NCBI GenBank assembly: GCA_964395975.1
Contig: CAYNBZ010000037.1
Location: 1-22,914, forward strand
Direction of reading: 5' to 3'
Source: Avimuribaculum sp964395975
GTDB lineage: Bacteria; Bacteroidota; Bacteroidia; Bacteroidales; Muribaculaceae
Length of the DNA stretch: 22,914 nucleotides
Both the position numbers and the translations under genes were made by a program. This document shows positions 6,882-16,600 of the stretch, piece by piece. Within the stretch, counting starts at the first letter, position 1. Every line of letters starts with the position of its first letter. A model generated the notes under the pieces. That model was not told the origin of the DNA. It ran no database searches and worked only from the letters and a program-made list of their open reading frames with translations.

Positions 6882-8258
6882 ATGCCTATAAAAAAGATAA
6901 CAAAGCCCAATTCTTCAGAACCAACCACAGGGTTTTCTTGGGACAAATTTAGTAATGATTGCGCCGACAATAAATATGTACTGGTTGTCGGCAATGAAGT
7001 AATCTTAAACAAGAAATGCGTTGACGTTGAAGAAGCAAATGGAGATAGCTTAAAATTGCTATTTAATCTCACAAAGCAACATTTAGCCAACCAAGAAGAT
7101 ATAACTACAAAATGCGAGGATTTTACTCAATTAAGCCTTGCGATAAACCACATCCGCACCAAAGTATTAGATACCATCGCCGGTCTCGATTTTCGTGTAT
7201 GTTTTGATGCTGAATTTGAGCCGACTTTGCTCCAACTCCTAAGTACTAAATGTTTCAGAATGGTATTGACAACAACAATCGACCCATACCTTGAAATTGC
7301 AATGGAACAAGTATGGGGAAAAGGAGGCTTCCGTGTCCTGAGCATTTATGGAGACAACAAAGACATTCTTCCTAATGAACTTAACGACAATGAATTTAAT
7401 GAAATAACACCAACTTTATATTATTTGTTTGGCAAAGCCGATGTAAGAAAGAGAGAATGCAAGTTTGTCCTGTCTGAAAACGACGCGATGGATACAATAA
7501 AAAAATGGTTCTCAAAAGAAAGTCCCGAAAATTTATTGAAATACATACAAGGCAATAACATCTTATCGGTCGGTTGCAAATTTGATAATTGGCTCTTCCG
7601 ATTCTTTTGGTATATTCTAAGGGGAGATATAAAAAGGCTATCGACCGGGCAAGTTGCTGTGGAATTTACCGAGGCAGATGACAAACTGAGATCCTATTTG
7701 GATCAACAAAAAATAAAATATTTTCTCGATGCAAGAGATTTCTTGCAAAAAGCGACAGATAAAATAGATAAAGCCACCTTTATTGACAACCTGCCAAGAC
7801 GGGTAGGTGGCATATTCATATCATATTCAAGTGAAGATAAATATATAGCCCTGCCATTGTTCAGACGGCTCGAGAAAGCAGGATATAACGTTTGGATTGA
7901 CGAATACAAATTAAATGGTGGTGACAAATATGACCAACGAATCGCAGATGCTATTAACCAATGCACAATATTCATGCCCATCCTTAGCACACAAGTCATG
8001 CACGACCTTATTCAATGCAACATGAGATATTACCAAACCGAATGGAGCTTGGCACAACATAAGTATGACAGCTTGAAAGGAATCGACGGGCAAACCGGCC
8101 AAAATAATTTCAATGTGCTGCCAATCGTAATAGGACAATATAAAATAAGAAGCGACTATCATCAGCGAACCACAGAATGCATTGTTAAATCTACCGCTTA
8201 TGAAGTCGAGAAAGGGACATTCGACCAATTGAGAAAAATAATAAATAACCTCAAATAG
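6882..8258 (+). CDS. SIR2-like domain fused to a TIR domain (predicted NAD-acting immune/signalling protein)
   Basis: A 458-residue soluble protein. Residues about 30-245 follow the SIR2_2 layout: YVLVVGNEV (32-40) as the nucleotide-binding strand, VLTTTID (128-134) where active members have TTN-[YI]-D, YLFG (181-184) where active members have YLHG, and NILSVGCKFDNW (226-237) in place of the usual fiGysl.D. The catalytic Asn and His are therefore replaced by Thr132 and Phe183, so this domain probably lacks NADase activity. Residues about 309-420 form a TIR domain: GGIFISYSSEDK box 1 (309-320), NVWIDEYKLNGGDKYDQRI box 2 region (336-354), and YYQTEWSLA (383-391) whose Glu387 fits the NADase glutamate. 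The likely active enzyme is the TIR, cleaving or cyclising NAD. It lies 13 bp before the STAND gene, so the two are almost certainly co-transcribed and co-functional. Confidence 0.82.
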   Translation: MPIKKITKPNSSEPTTGFSWDKFSNDCADNKYVLVVGNEVILNKKCVDVEEANGDSLKLLFNLTKQHLANQEDITTKCEDFTQLSLAINHIRTKVLDTIAGLDFRVCFDAEFEPTLLQLLSTKCFRMVLTTTIDPYLEIAMEQVWGKGGFRVLSIYGDNKDILPNELNDNEFNEITPTLYYLFGKADVRKRECKFVLSENDAMDTIKKWFSKESPENLLKYIQGNNILSVGCKFDNWLFRFFWYILRGDIKRLSTGQVAVEFTEADDKLRSYLDQQKIKYFLDARDFLQKATDKIDKATFIDNLPRRVGGIFISYSSEDKYIALPLFRRLEKAGYNVWIDEYKLNGGDKYDQRIADAINQCTIFMPILSTQVMHDLIQCNMRYYQTEWSLAQHKYDSLKGIDGQTGQNNFNVLPIVIGQYKIRSDYHQRTTECIVKSTAYEVEKGTFDQLRKIINNLK

Positions 8259-8271
8259 AACGTTACATTCT

Positions 8272-11200
8272 ATGGAAACATACAATCCTTGGCGTGGACT
8301 CGCATCATATAAAGATCCTCTAACCGCTAAACACAAGTATAAGTTCTGCGGAAGGGATGCCGAAATATCAAGTTTGGTAAAACTCATCGATAACAATCTT
8401 TTTGTTACGTTGTATGGACGCACCGGCGTAGGGAAAACTTCCATTCTCAATGCCGGAGTATTCCCCATATTGCGACAAAGAGATTATTTCCCTATCTACA
8501 TACGGCTTGCACAAGAATCAAAAAAGAAGTCTTATGCCAAATCAATAGTGGATAAAATCCAGGAAAGCGGCCTAAAAGTGATTCGTGACGGTAATCAGCC
8601 ATTCAACAACGATGGCCGTTCAAAAACTTATTTATGGAATTATTTTTGCACCACAAAGTTTAAGGCGATCTATGACGGACAGGAACATGAGGTGTATCCG
8701 GTGATAGTCTTGGACCAATTTGAAGAAATATTCTTTCTTAAAAAAGATGATACCAATTTGTTGCTTCAACAGATTTACGTGCTGCTGAGCGATGATTTGG
8801 CTTTGCCAGAGGGGTATTCCGACAATACCAACTACCGGTTCATAGCATCTATCCGTGAAGACAACCTGTTCTACTTGGAAGACAGCATCGATGAGTTGTC
8901 CTTAGACCTGTACAAGGACAACCGTTACAGACTGAAGCCTCTAAATGCCGAAAATGCAAAAGCTGCAATATTGGAGCCGGGTATTGATTGCATCAATACA
9001 GAAAAGTCAAGAGAAATTGCCGAAAAAATCATCGAAATGTCAAAAGACAAGGATGGAACAATAAGTTCGCTCATACTTTCGCTCATTTGCAGTTTGATGT
9101 ATGAGCAGGCAGCAAAGGCAAATCCCCAAAAACCGACAATAAACCTCTGGCAAATACCAACGACTGATGCCGACACCAATATAATCCTTTCGGATTTCTA
9201 CCGGAAAAACACGACAAAAAAACAAAGGAAAATAATTGAAGAGAATCTGCTGACAGACGACGGGCATCGCAAAGCGGCTGATGTCGCCATCCCCGACAGT
9301 AAAAAACTCACATCAGGTGGCAGCAGGATTCTCCAAACTGTAGAAACCGACACGGGCAAGAAAGTGGAAATCGTGCACGACCGCATGGCAACAGTCATAT
9401 ATCTGCAACGGCAAAGGCGGGATGCAAACAGATATCGCAATGTGATGCGCGTTGTGGTGGCACTTTTTCTATTAGTGGCACTTTGCACAGCTATTGCAAT
9501 CAGTTGGACATCTTCCACCATTCCCCGACCTCTTGCCATATACACAGAGCGAAAATTCAAGAGCAACATCGATACAACAATCACTGAAAATTCCTCGATA
9601 AGGTTCTACAAAAGACACAGCAATACCCCAGGCCAAATAAAGAAAATTTATATAGGCAAGGATGTTAGCCACATAAGTTACATTTTTATTCCTGACAATG
9701 TTGAATTTGTTATTTCTCCCGAAAATAAACACCTAAAATGGGATTATATATACACATCAGATGGTCTTATAGGGTATCTGCATTATACTGAAACTCCCGA
9801 TACAGCCGAATATATGCAACGAAAACCAGATAATAATAAAAAAATAAGGCTACCAAAAAATATACAAGAAATCTACTACAAGGGCACTACATATAAACAC
9901 ACCGAAGGTATGCCATACTATGGAATCAAGGAAGCCATCATAAAAGCCAGAAAAGACTTTGAAGCATATAAATACGATGACAAAATTGAATCGGTGAAAC
10001 TAATTGGGGTCAATGATATTCCATTAAATGCTTTTTGGGGATGTATAAATCTTAAAAGCATAAATTTGGATAATGTTAAGCATATCAGGATCGGAGCATT
10101 TCTCAATTGTAGAAGTTTAGAAACAATAAGGCTCGAAAACAATTGCACTGTTGGTGATGCAGCTTTTGCTGGTTGTTTCAATCTTAAAGAAGTTTATTTG
10201 CCAAAGGAAATTTCAATAACAGGTTCTGATGTATTCGCACATTGTTACAATCTAAAAACAATACACTTGCCAGATGATATATATACTTATTCTAATAAAA
10301 AGAATATAGCATCCCTTTTCAAATGTTGTTTCAACATCCAAGAAGTGACATACTCCGACAATTCACATTTTAAACTCAATCCAAAAGATTCCATCATATA
10401 TTATGACTCTATACCGGTAATTTTTAACTTTTGCCACATAAAAGATTGGTGTATGCCGGATTCTTCTTATTATATCTATCATGGAGCGGTATTAGAAACT
10501 AAATATACTTCCACCAACAACTTTGCTTTAAAAAGCCTCTCTAAAAGTAATGCAGAAAATGAAATTGTGGGAGTATTACAAAACGGAAATTTTTATCCTG
10601 AAATTTACCCTTTGACCAAAACCGATTCAATCTTAGATTTACCCGTTGGATATAGTTCATATACGTATTTTAGCAGCAATCGGAGCATAACAGAGATACA
10701 TACACCAATTGGTGACCCATATTCATTTTCATTCAATGCCTCTGGGATAGAAAATCTTGACAAAAGCAAAATAACATTATATGTACCACATGGATGCAAA
10801 AAGATTTATGAACAAAGCGGGAGATATGACGACTACAAAAACATTATGGAAGATAGCTTGTCTAAACGAATTCGGGATACAATGCTTTACTATTGGCAGG
10901 GCATAGAATCTTTTTTCGGTGCACATGCCTTGTTACTTTATCCCTTGATTGTCACAGGTCTGGCAATACTCTTCTACACCTTTTATTGGTTGCGAAAAAA
11001 CCAGATAAAAAACCGATGTACAATCGACTATAAATTGAAAATATTAGGCATTAACATCGTATATGCTATGTCCACCATAAGAATTTACTATGTCATATAC
11101 TCGTTATACTATCCCTTGATTTTAGGATTGGCTGTACTCTTATGCATAATTTTTTATTATATGTTGCGTAGAAAAAAGTTGAAAAACCAAGGATGGAACG

Positions 11201-11574
11201 GTTTCTATGTCATATGCTTCTTCGTTTTTTACCCCTTAATCGCCTTAGGATTATTGGTATACTTCTGCAGATTTAATATGTTGCATATAAAACAGATGAA
11301 AAAATTAGGGATAACCGACTATAGATGGGAAGCAGCGAAAGGTGGTATCATCGGGATGGTTGTAGCCGTCATAGGCTTCGTCCCAATCTACTATGTCATA
11401 TTCATTGCCTTGCAAAATCATTTCCCTGTAGAGGAAGTCTATTCAAACTCAACTCTGTGCACTATCATTGGATCTATCGGCGGTGTCATCTCTTCATGTA
11501 TAACCTCTTACTTCTTTGTATTTTCAGGGAAAGGGAAGATATGGCGTTCGAGAAGACGAATGGCACAGCAATAA
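8272..11574 (+). CDS. STAND-type NTPase with transmembrane helix, BspA-like leucine-rich repeats and C-terminal membrane helices
   Basis: A 1100-residue protein. The N-terminal STAND NTPase (about 1-380, closest in layout to nSTAND1) has the preamble NPWRGLASY, FCGRDAE (25-31), Walker A GRTGVGKTS (49-57), Walker B VIVLDQFEE (144-152), FIASIRED (190-197), and a winged-helix-like stretch ending VEIVHDRMA (365-373). A basic segment (379-389) precedes one transmembrane helix (about 391-411), which puts the ATPase in the cytosol. Residues about 573-700 and 800-860 are BspA-type (LRR_5) repeats of the pattern AFxxCxxLxxIxL, for example AFLNCRSLETIRL and AFAGCFNLKEVYL, ending with LYVPHGCKKIYEQSG and YKNIM as in BspA proteins. 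Five or so hydrophobic helices follow (about 883-907, 925-965, 976-1000, 1022-1047, 1060-1086). The basic loop after the first (907-915) suggests the repeats face the periplasm. This is a likely sensor/switch partner of the adjacent TIR protein; the ligand is unknown. Confidence 0.82.
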   Translation: METYNPWRGLASYKDPLTAKHKYKFCGRDAEISSLVKLIDNNLFVTLYGRTGVGKTSILNAGVFPILRQRDYFPIYIRLAQESKKKSYAKSIVDKIQESGLKVIRDGNQPFNNDGRSKTYLWNYFCTTKFKAIYDGQEHEVYPVIVLDQFEEIFFLKKDDTNLLLQQIYVLLSDDLALPEGYSDNTNYRFIASIREDNLFYLEDSIDELSLDLYKDNRYRLKPLNAENAKAAILEPGIDCINTEKSREIAEKIIEMSKDKDGTISSLILSLICSLMYEQAAKANPQKPTINLWQIPTTDADTNIILSDFYRKNTTKKQRKIIEENLLTDDGHRKAADVAIPDSKKLTSGGSRILQTVETDTGKKVEIVHDRMATVIYLQRQRRDANRYRNVMRVVVALFLLVALCTAIAISWTSSTIPRPLAIYTERKFKSNIDTTITENSSIRFYKRHSNTPGQIKKIYIGKDVSHISYIFIPDNVEFVISPENKHLKWDYIYTSDGLIGYLHYTETPDTAEYMQRKPDNNKKIRLPKNIQEIYYKGTTYKHTEGMPYYGIKEAIIKARKDFEAYKYDDKIESVKLIGVNDIPLNAFWGCINLKSINLDNVKHIRIGAFLNCRSLETIRLENNCTVGDAAFAGCFNLKEVYLPKEISITGSDVFAHCYNLKTIHLPDDIYTYSNKKNIASLFKCCFNIQEVTYSDNSHFKLNPKDSIIYYDSIPVIFNFCHIKDWCMPDSSYYIYHGAVLETKYTSTNNFALKSLSKSNAENEIVGVLQNGNFYPEIYPLTKTDSILDLPVGYSSYTYFSSNRSITEIHTPIGDPYSFSFNASGIENLDKSKITLYVPHGCKKIYEQSGRYDDYKNIMEDSLSKRIRDTMLYYWQGIESFFGAHALLLYPLIVTGLAILFYTFYWLRKNQIKNRCTIDYKLKILGINIVYAMSTIRIYYVIYSLYYPLILGLAVLLCIIFYYMLRRKKLKNQGWNGFYVICFFVFYPLIALGLLVYFCRFNMLHIKQMKKLGITDYRWEAAKGGIIGMVVAVIGFVPIYYVIFIALQNHFPVEEVYSNSTLCTIIGSIGGVISSCITSYFFVFSGKGKIWRSRRRMAQQ

Positions 11575-11682
11575 CTCGGGGAGATTTCAGAACGACTGCT
11601 GACAGAACCCGAACCTGAAAAAGACAAATATTATTCACAGACCTGATATTTTTATTTACAAACACATAACCAATAACATAAT

Positions 11683-11982
11683 ATGGAAGAAAGGAAATAT
11701 GTACCGGAACCGATCGACACCACCGGTGTAGAACTGCCAGAAAGTCTGACAATGCTAATCGAGCAGATGGCACGTAACGTACATGAGGTGTGGGCGGCAT
11801 CGCGCATGAGCCAAGGTTGGACATATGGTTCGCAACGTGACGACACGCTTAAGACACACCCTTGCCTTGTGCCATATGAAACGTTGCCGGAGGAGGAAAA
11901 GGAATACGACCGCAACACGGCAATCAGCACATTGAAACTAATCACCAAATTAGGCTTCAAGATTTCAAAACTGATGCAATAA
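11683..11982 (+). CDS. standalone RyR (ryanodine receptor) domain protein
   Basis: A 99-residue protein that is essentially one RyR domain. The hallmarks are complete: YVPEPIDTTGVELP (6-19), ARNVHEVWAASRMSQGWTYG (30-49), RDDTLKTHPCLVPYETLPE (52-70) and EEKEYDR (71-77), with a closing LKLITKLGFKI. Standalone proteins of this kind are known in Bacteroides; their biochemical role is not established, and binding of a small nucleotide-like ligand is a suggestion, not a fact. It follows the STAND gene by 108 bp with no clear -7 element between, so it probably belongs to the same transcript. It is a much closer match to the canonical RyR domain than the C-terminus of the channel-like protein in the same operon. 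Confidence 0.9.
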   Translation: MEERKYVPEPIDTTGVELPESLTMLIEQMARNVHEVWAASRMSQGWTYGSQRDDTLKTHPCLVPYETLPEEEKEYDRNTAISTLKLITKLGFKISKLMQ

Positions 11983-11995
11983 ACAAGAATTTGCT

Positions 11996-12020
11996 GAGAT
12001 AAGGTGAATTGTTTTATCTC
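11996..12020 (+). terminator. weak hairpin after the RyR gene (possible operon end)
   Basis: GAGATAA (11996-12002) pairs with TTATCTC (12014-12020) across an 11-nt loop, and a second small hairpin CAACA/TGTTG (12024-12028 / 12040-12044) follows. There is no clean T-tract directly after the first stem, so intrinsic termination is doubtful. It is recorded because it sits just after the last gene of the four-gene block. Confidence 0.25.
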
Positions 12021-12072
12021 TCACAACAATCCTTTTTGCTGTTGATAAAGACGTAGTTTGGAAGTTTATGCT

Positions 12073-12080
12073 TACTTTTG
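12073..12080 (+). promoter_or_regulatory. -7 promoter element for the DUF3078 gene
   Basis: TACTTTTG matches TAnnTTTG, 96 bp before the ATG at 12177. A TTTG at 12057-12060 is too close (12 bp) to act as a normal -33 element. The box suggests DUF3078 has its own promoter and is not part of the upstream operon. Confidence 0.4.
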
Positions 12081-12176
12081 TAACAAGGAATTACAGATTA
12101 GGCACAAATCGATGTAAATGGAACTGTAATCAATAATTTCTGTAACAAAAGAAAAATCAATTAATTAGAAAATATT

Positions 12177-13658
12177 ATGAGCCAAAACTTTGCACGATTG
12201 TTGATTATCTTGTCGGTCATTAGCGGATATGCTCTGCTGTCGTTTGCCGAAGATGATACCTTGCTGCAAGAAACCACTTTCCTCGAAGAAACGCTCGATG
12301 AAGCCGACCACATGGTGATGGACAGCCTGTTGCGTGCCGACAGCCTGCAACGTGCCGACATAGCACGCCGCGACAGCATGATGCGAGCCGACAGCATCAA
12401 AGCCGTTATGCGTAAAAAGCGAAAACCCGAAATCAAAATATTGGCAGTAACACTCGGCGACAGTGCAACCATAAATTTCGATTCGATACAATTGCAACCG
12501 AGCATTCTATTTATGCCGCTCGTATTCGAGCATCAAGAATCCTTCAATGACAGCATCACATTCTATGCCGAAGGCATAGGCATCGACAAGCAGGGATTCA
12601 ACTACGACACGCAGCTACTCGACAGCCTGAGCCGCAAAACATACCATGAGCGTCGCACACGCTACAGCATGATGCTCAATCATCCCGATATGGTAACATA
12701 TAACCTCGACAACCTGCCCAAACCTCCCGAACAATATGAAATTGAAGCCGACCCCACAACACGCATATTGAAACTTGAAAAAACCGATACATCCCCACTT
12801 GCAGTCGAAATCGTAGAAGAAGTGGAAGTGCCTGTAATAAAAATGCGAAACTGGATACACTCTTTTGATGCGGCTATGCAATTTTCGCAGGCATTTGTGT
12901 CGGACAACTGGTATCAGGGCGGTAACAACAATTTAAACATACTGGGCAACGTAACATGGACTGTGTCACTCAACCAAAATGTACACCCCAACCTGCTGTT
13001 TGAAAACTCGATTCAATATAAAATAAATATGAGTTCGGCAGCACAAGACTCGTTGCGAAACTACAGCATCAGTGAAGACTTGTTCCAAGTCAATACTAAA
13101 TTCGGCTACAAGGCTATACGCAACTGGTACTATTCGGCGACCATGCAGTTCAAGACACAGCTTTTCAACAATTATGAGGCCAATACCAACGACATGACTG
13201 CCTCGTTCCTCACTCCGGGTGAATTAAACCTTGGTCTTGGTATGTCGTACAGCACAACAAGCAAAAAAGGATATGCAACATTCGACCTCTCAATCTCTCC
13301 ACTCTCATACAACATGAAAATATGCCGTGATAACGTTCGAGTAGATCCCACCGAGGTGGGAGTAGAGGCCGGCAAGCATATCAAAGGAGACTTCGGTTCC
13401 AACATCGAGGCAAAATTATCATGGTCCATAACTCCGGCAATCAGTTGGACATCGCGCATATACACTTTCTCCAACTACGACTATGTGCAAAGCGACTGGG
13501 AAAATACATTTAATTTTTCTATCAACAAGTACTTATCCACCCAATTATATTTGCATTTGCGATTCGACAATTCAACGGAAACAGATTCCGACTGGGGTGA
13601 CTGGCAGATGAAAGAGATTCTAAGTTTTGGCTTGAAATACAGCTTTGCAATGAACTGA
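12177..13658 (+). CDS. DUF3078 outer-membrane beta-barrel protein
   Basis: A 493-residue exported protein. A hydrophobic signal peptide (about 1-25, ending LLSFA before EDD) leads to a charged, probably helical stretch with repeated RADS units (about 45-75: MDSLLRADSLQRADIARRDS and onward). After a middle region, the C-terminal half (about 225-493) has alternating aromatic/polar strands of an outer-membrane barrel, beginning WIHSFDAAMQFSQAF and SDNWYQGGNNNLNIL and ending in an aromatic-containing strand (LKYSFAMN). The SDNWYQGGNNN segment is a signature I associate with DUF3078. Function is unknown. It converges on porU with 40 bp between stops. Confidence 0.82.
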   Translation: MSQNFARLLIILSVISGYALLSFAEDDTLLQETTFLEETLDEADHMVMDSLLRADSLQRADIARRDSMMRADSIKAVMRKKRKPEIKILAVTLGDSATINFDSIQLQPSILFMPLVFEHQESFNDSITFYAEGIGIDKQGFNYDTQLLDSLSRKTYHERRTRYSMMLNHPDMVTYNLDNLPKPPEQYEIEADPTTRILKLEKTDTSPLAVEIVEEVEVPVIKMRNWIHSFDAAMQFSQAFVSDNWYQGGNNNLNILGNVTWTVSLNQNVHPNLLFENSIQYKINMSSAAQDSLRNYSISEDLFQVNTKFGYKAIRNWYYSATMQFKTQLFNNYEANTNDMTASFLTPGELNLGLGMSYSTTSKKGYATFDLSISPLSYNMKICRDNVRVDPTEVGVEAGKHIKGDFGSNIEAKLSWSITPAISWTSRIYTFSNYDYVQSDWENTFNFSINKYLSTQLYLHLRFDNSTETDSDWGDWQMKEILSFGLKYSFAMN

Positions 13659-13698
13659 TTCACTCACGCTTCCCCCCCAATATTGCGAGAATAAGACA

Positions 13699-16600
13699 TT
13701 ACGGCTCGGCAGTTATCGCTATCTTGCGCGAAGCAGTGGTTGTCTGCACTCCATCGGTCGATATTCCGGCGCGATATACATATACGCCACGTTGAACACG
13801 CCGCCCTGAAAAGTCGGTCAAATCCCATGTTACAGGGAATGATGTAAACATATCGCTACGCCCTGTTTCTTCGGCACTCCATACAAGCTGCCCCATCAAG
13901 TTATACACATAAATAGTCACTGTTATCGATGCATCGGGACGATTGTGCTTTAAATAGAAATTAGCTTCCGTACTGGCAGGGTTGGGAGTAGCATACACTT
14001 CATAAAGATTGGGTGCAAGTCCATTGACTACATTAAACGATATGGTGCGTTCACTTGAGTTGGCAAACACATCCCACACACGCAACCGTAATGTATGTAC
14101 GCCCTCTTCAAGGTCTTCAAGAGGATAATAAATAAATCCACCCGCACCATCCTCATCGTCAGGAGCAATCTCTGGAGTGAAATAAGAAGACACATCTGAG
14201 TAAGTTGTAGTGCCGTCAAGCAAAAGTGTCATCTGGTGTCCTATGCCAGACGTTGAAAAATTCAGCCCGGAACTATCATAAACTTCGGCAATAAGCAGCG
14301 GCGACTCATTTACCTTGTCACCATTGGTGAAATCTTCGCTATTAAGATACATCGAACGGATATTCGGGCCTATGGTGTCGTTTGCCGCAGTTTCGTCATA
14401 TCCATATATGTAAAAATTACTGTTCGAGCCATTTGCCTCCTTGCCGTCATCGCTATATGCATACAAATTGAGTTCTGCCGGCCGATAATTGTCGGCAGAA
14501 ACCTCCGACGGGATGGTAATCTGAAACACAAATTCTCCGTTGCTTATAGAATCCTTAATTACTGCCAACTTGTTGCTGCGTTCGTCATACACAAATGATA
14601 CCCCGTCTTGATTACCATTAGTTTCGACCGAGCGTTCGGCATCATAGAGTGTAGGAAATATAGCACCATTGAACGAAGTGTCCTTGTTGCCGCTGCTGTC
14701 ATATATAGACCCACGCACGGTTATCGTCTGGCATGCCATGAACTCGGGCATATTTTCTTCGGTCGGCTCGATGCCGTTGATTGTTTCAATTTCGGCATGA
14801 TAGGTGGGATAGCCAAGCCGCATGGCAGGGTCACCAAGCAATATATAACGTAACTTGTTGGTATCGTTGACCGAATTCTTCGACAACCGATATATATCGC
14901 CTACACGCTGATAATTACCATTGCTGTCCTTCTTGAACAGTTGGTTACAAAATTGGTAGGTAATATCGGCATTATTGGATATATATACTACCCGCGTCGT
15001 TGAATACATTGCAATGCCGCCACCACGCTCATTAAGGAACATCAGTTCACCACCCGACACACTGGAAGCATCGACACGTGAAAACTCACACGTGGCTGTA
15101 AAAAATAACGGAATATGGCTATAATACAAACTGTTGTTTATGTCGTCCCACGTAAGCATACTCTCGTGCGACCATCCTACCGGACTTCCATGTCCCACAT
15201 AATTGAAGACAAACGCCCCGTCGGTCAGCAATTTAAACATTTGTTTGCGAGCTTCGGGATAAGTGCTGCCACTACCTTCATCGGTGAGAGTATAAGCATC
15301 TGTGTAGATTCTGTTATACACATAGTTCTCTCCACCGTTTTCAATCATTTGTGTTATACCATTTTCGGCTTGTTGCATGTGCTGAGCCTGGTCGCCATCA
15401 TCAGCAAGTACTATTATATTGTTCTTCCATGAGCCTAAATCCTCATTATAAACATATTCTTCAAGTTTATCTATCACATCATCGGCTTCAGACGTATCTT
15501 TCACCGGCATCCTCCCTATGGCAATGTCCATGCCACGAGTGTGTACATTCGACGTACTCGACCCATCGGACAAGCAAGCCAAAATATCATCGCTGCAAAA
15601 CGAACTTTGCTCATTGATACCGTCATCCGATTCCCAAATAAGAAGTCGCGGATAATCAAGCGACTGCGCGACAGAGGTTATGTTACGATTGTCATAAAGC
15701 GCACGACCAAATAGCAGCATATAGCCCAACGTATGTCCATCACTGCTTGTGCCACGGTCATAAAACATCTTTGCAAGTTTCCGATATGCCATTACATCGG
15801 GCGTACCAGAAGAAAATTCATTGAAAATCAAAGAATGGTCAACCACAAGCACACGCATCGTATCCATTTGTTCGTGCAAAGATGCTATCCTTCGAGCCTC
15901 GGTCAGGAATTGGCTCGGAGAAATGATAATCATGTCGGGTGTCGCTTCGGCATGTAAATCCTGATTGCTCACGCTACCCACAAGCACCGGCGAAGAGAAC
16001 GACCCATTCTCGTTAAAGGCCACATACTCTCTTTCACCGCTCCCCGACGGGGTAAATTGCGCCGTGCTACCATCGGCAGAATAAGAAACTTCTACCGGGA
16101 CATGCGAAGTGGTCACATCCCAGATATGCGTATTTGAAGTACAGCCCGACAGACAATAAACGGCCTGCGAGGAGCCGCTTGACGGAGTGCGGAATAGCAA
16201 CTGATCGTCCCCATCCATATCCAGACTTCTGGTATAATTGACCGTGATATAATCAAGTCTTGCTACCGACACCGTACCCGAATAACTGAATGAAACAGAA
16301 TAACTCAGGCTTTCACTGCTTAGAGAAAACTGCTTCACGCTCTCGGACAGGCGCACATGGTCATACTCTGAGGTCAATGCTTGTATATTGTCGCTACCCG
16401 ATATTGCATTTCCATTATAACTATACTTAAGAGTGCAACTGCCACCCGAGGCGGCGGCACCAAATCCCGTTTGTACTGATACTGTAGAGCCACTGACAAG
16501 CCCGTCAAGGTTAAAACTGAACGACTGGGTTGAACTGTAACGGAAATCCTCTCCAAGCAACAAATTTCCGGTTTCACCCGGGGAATACAATTCTTCTTCA

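Noticed and set aside
11325..11618. Plus-strand frame overlapping the end of the STAND gene and running past its stop
   Set aside because: It could suggest a frameshifted longer C-terminus, but the residues past the overlap show no membrane or domain pattern, and the in-frame end after the last helix looks complete.
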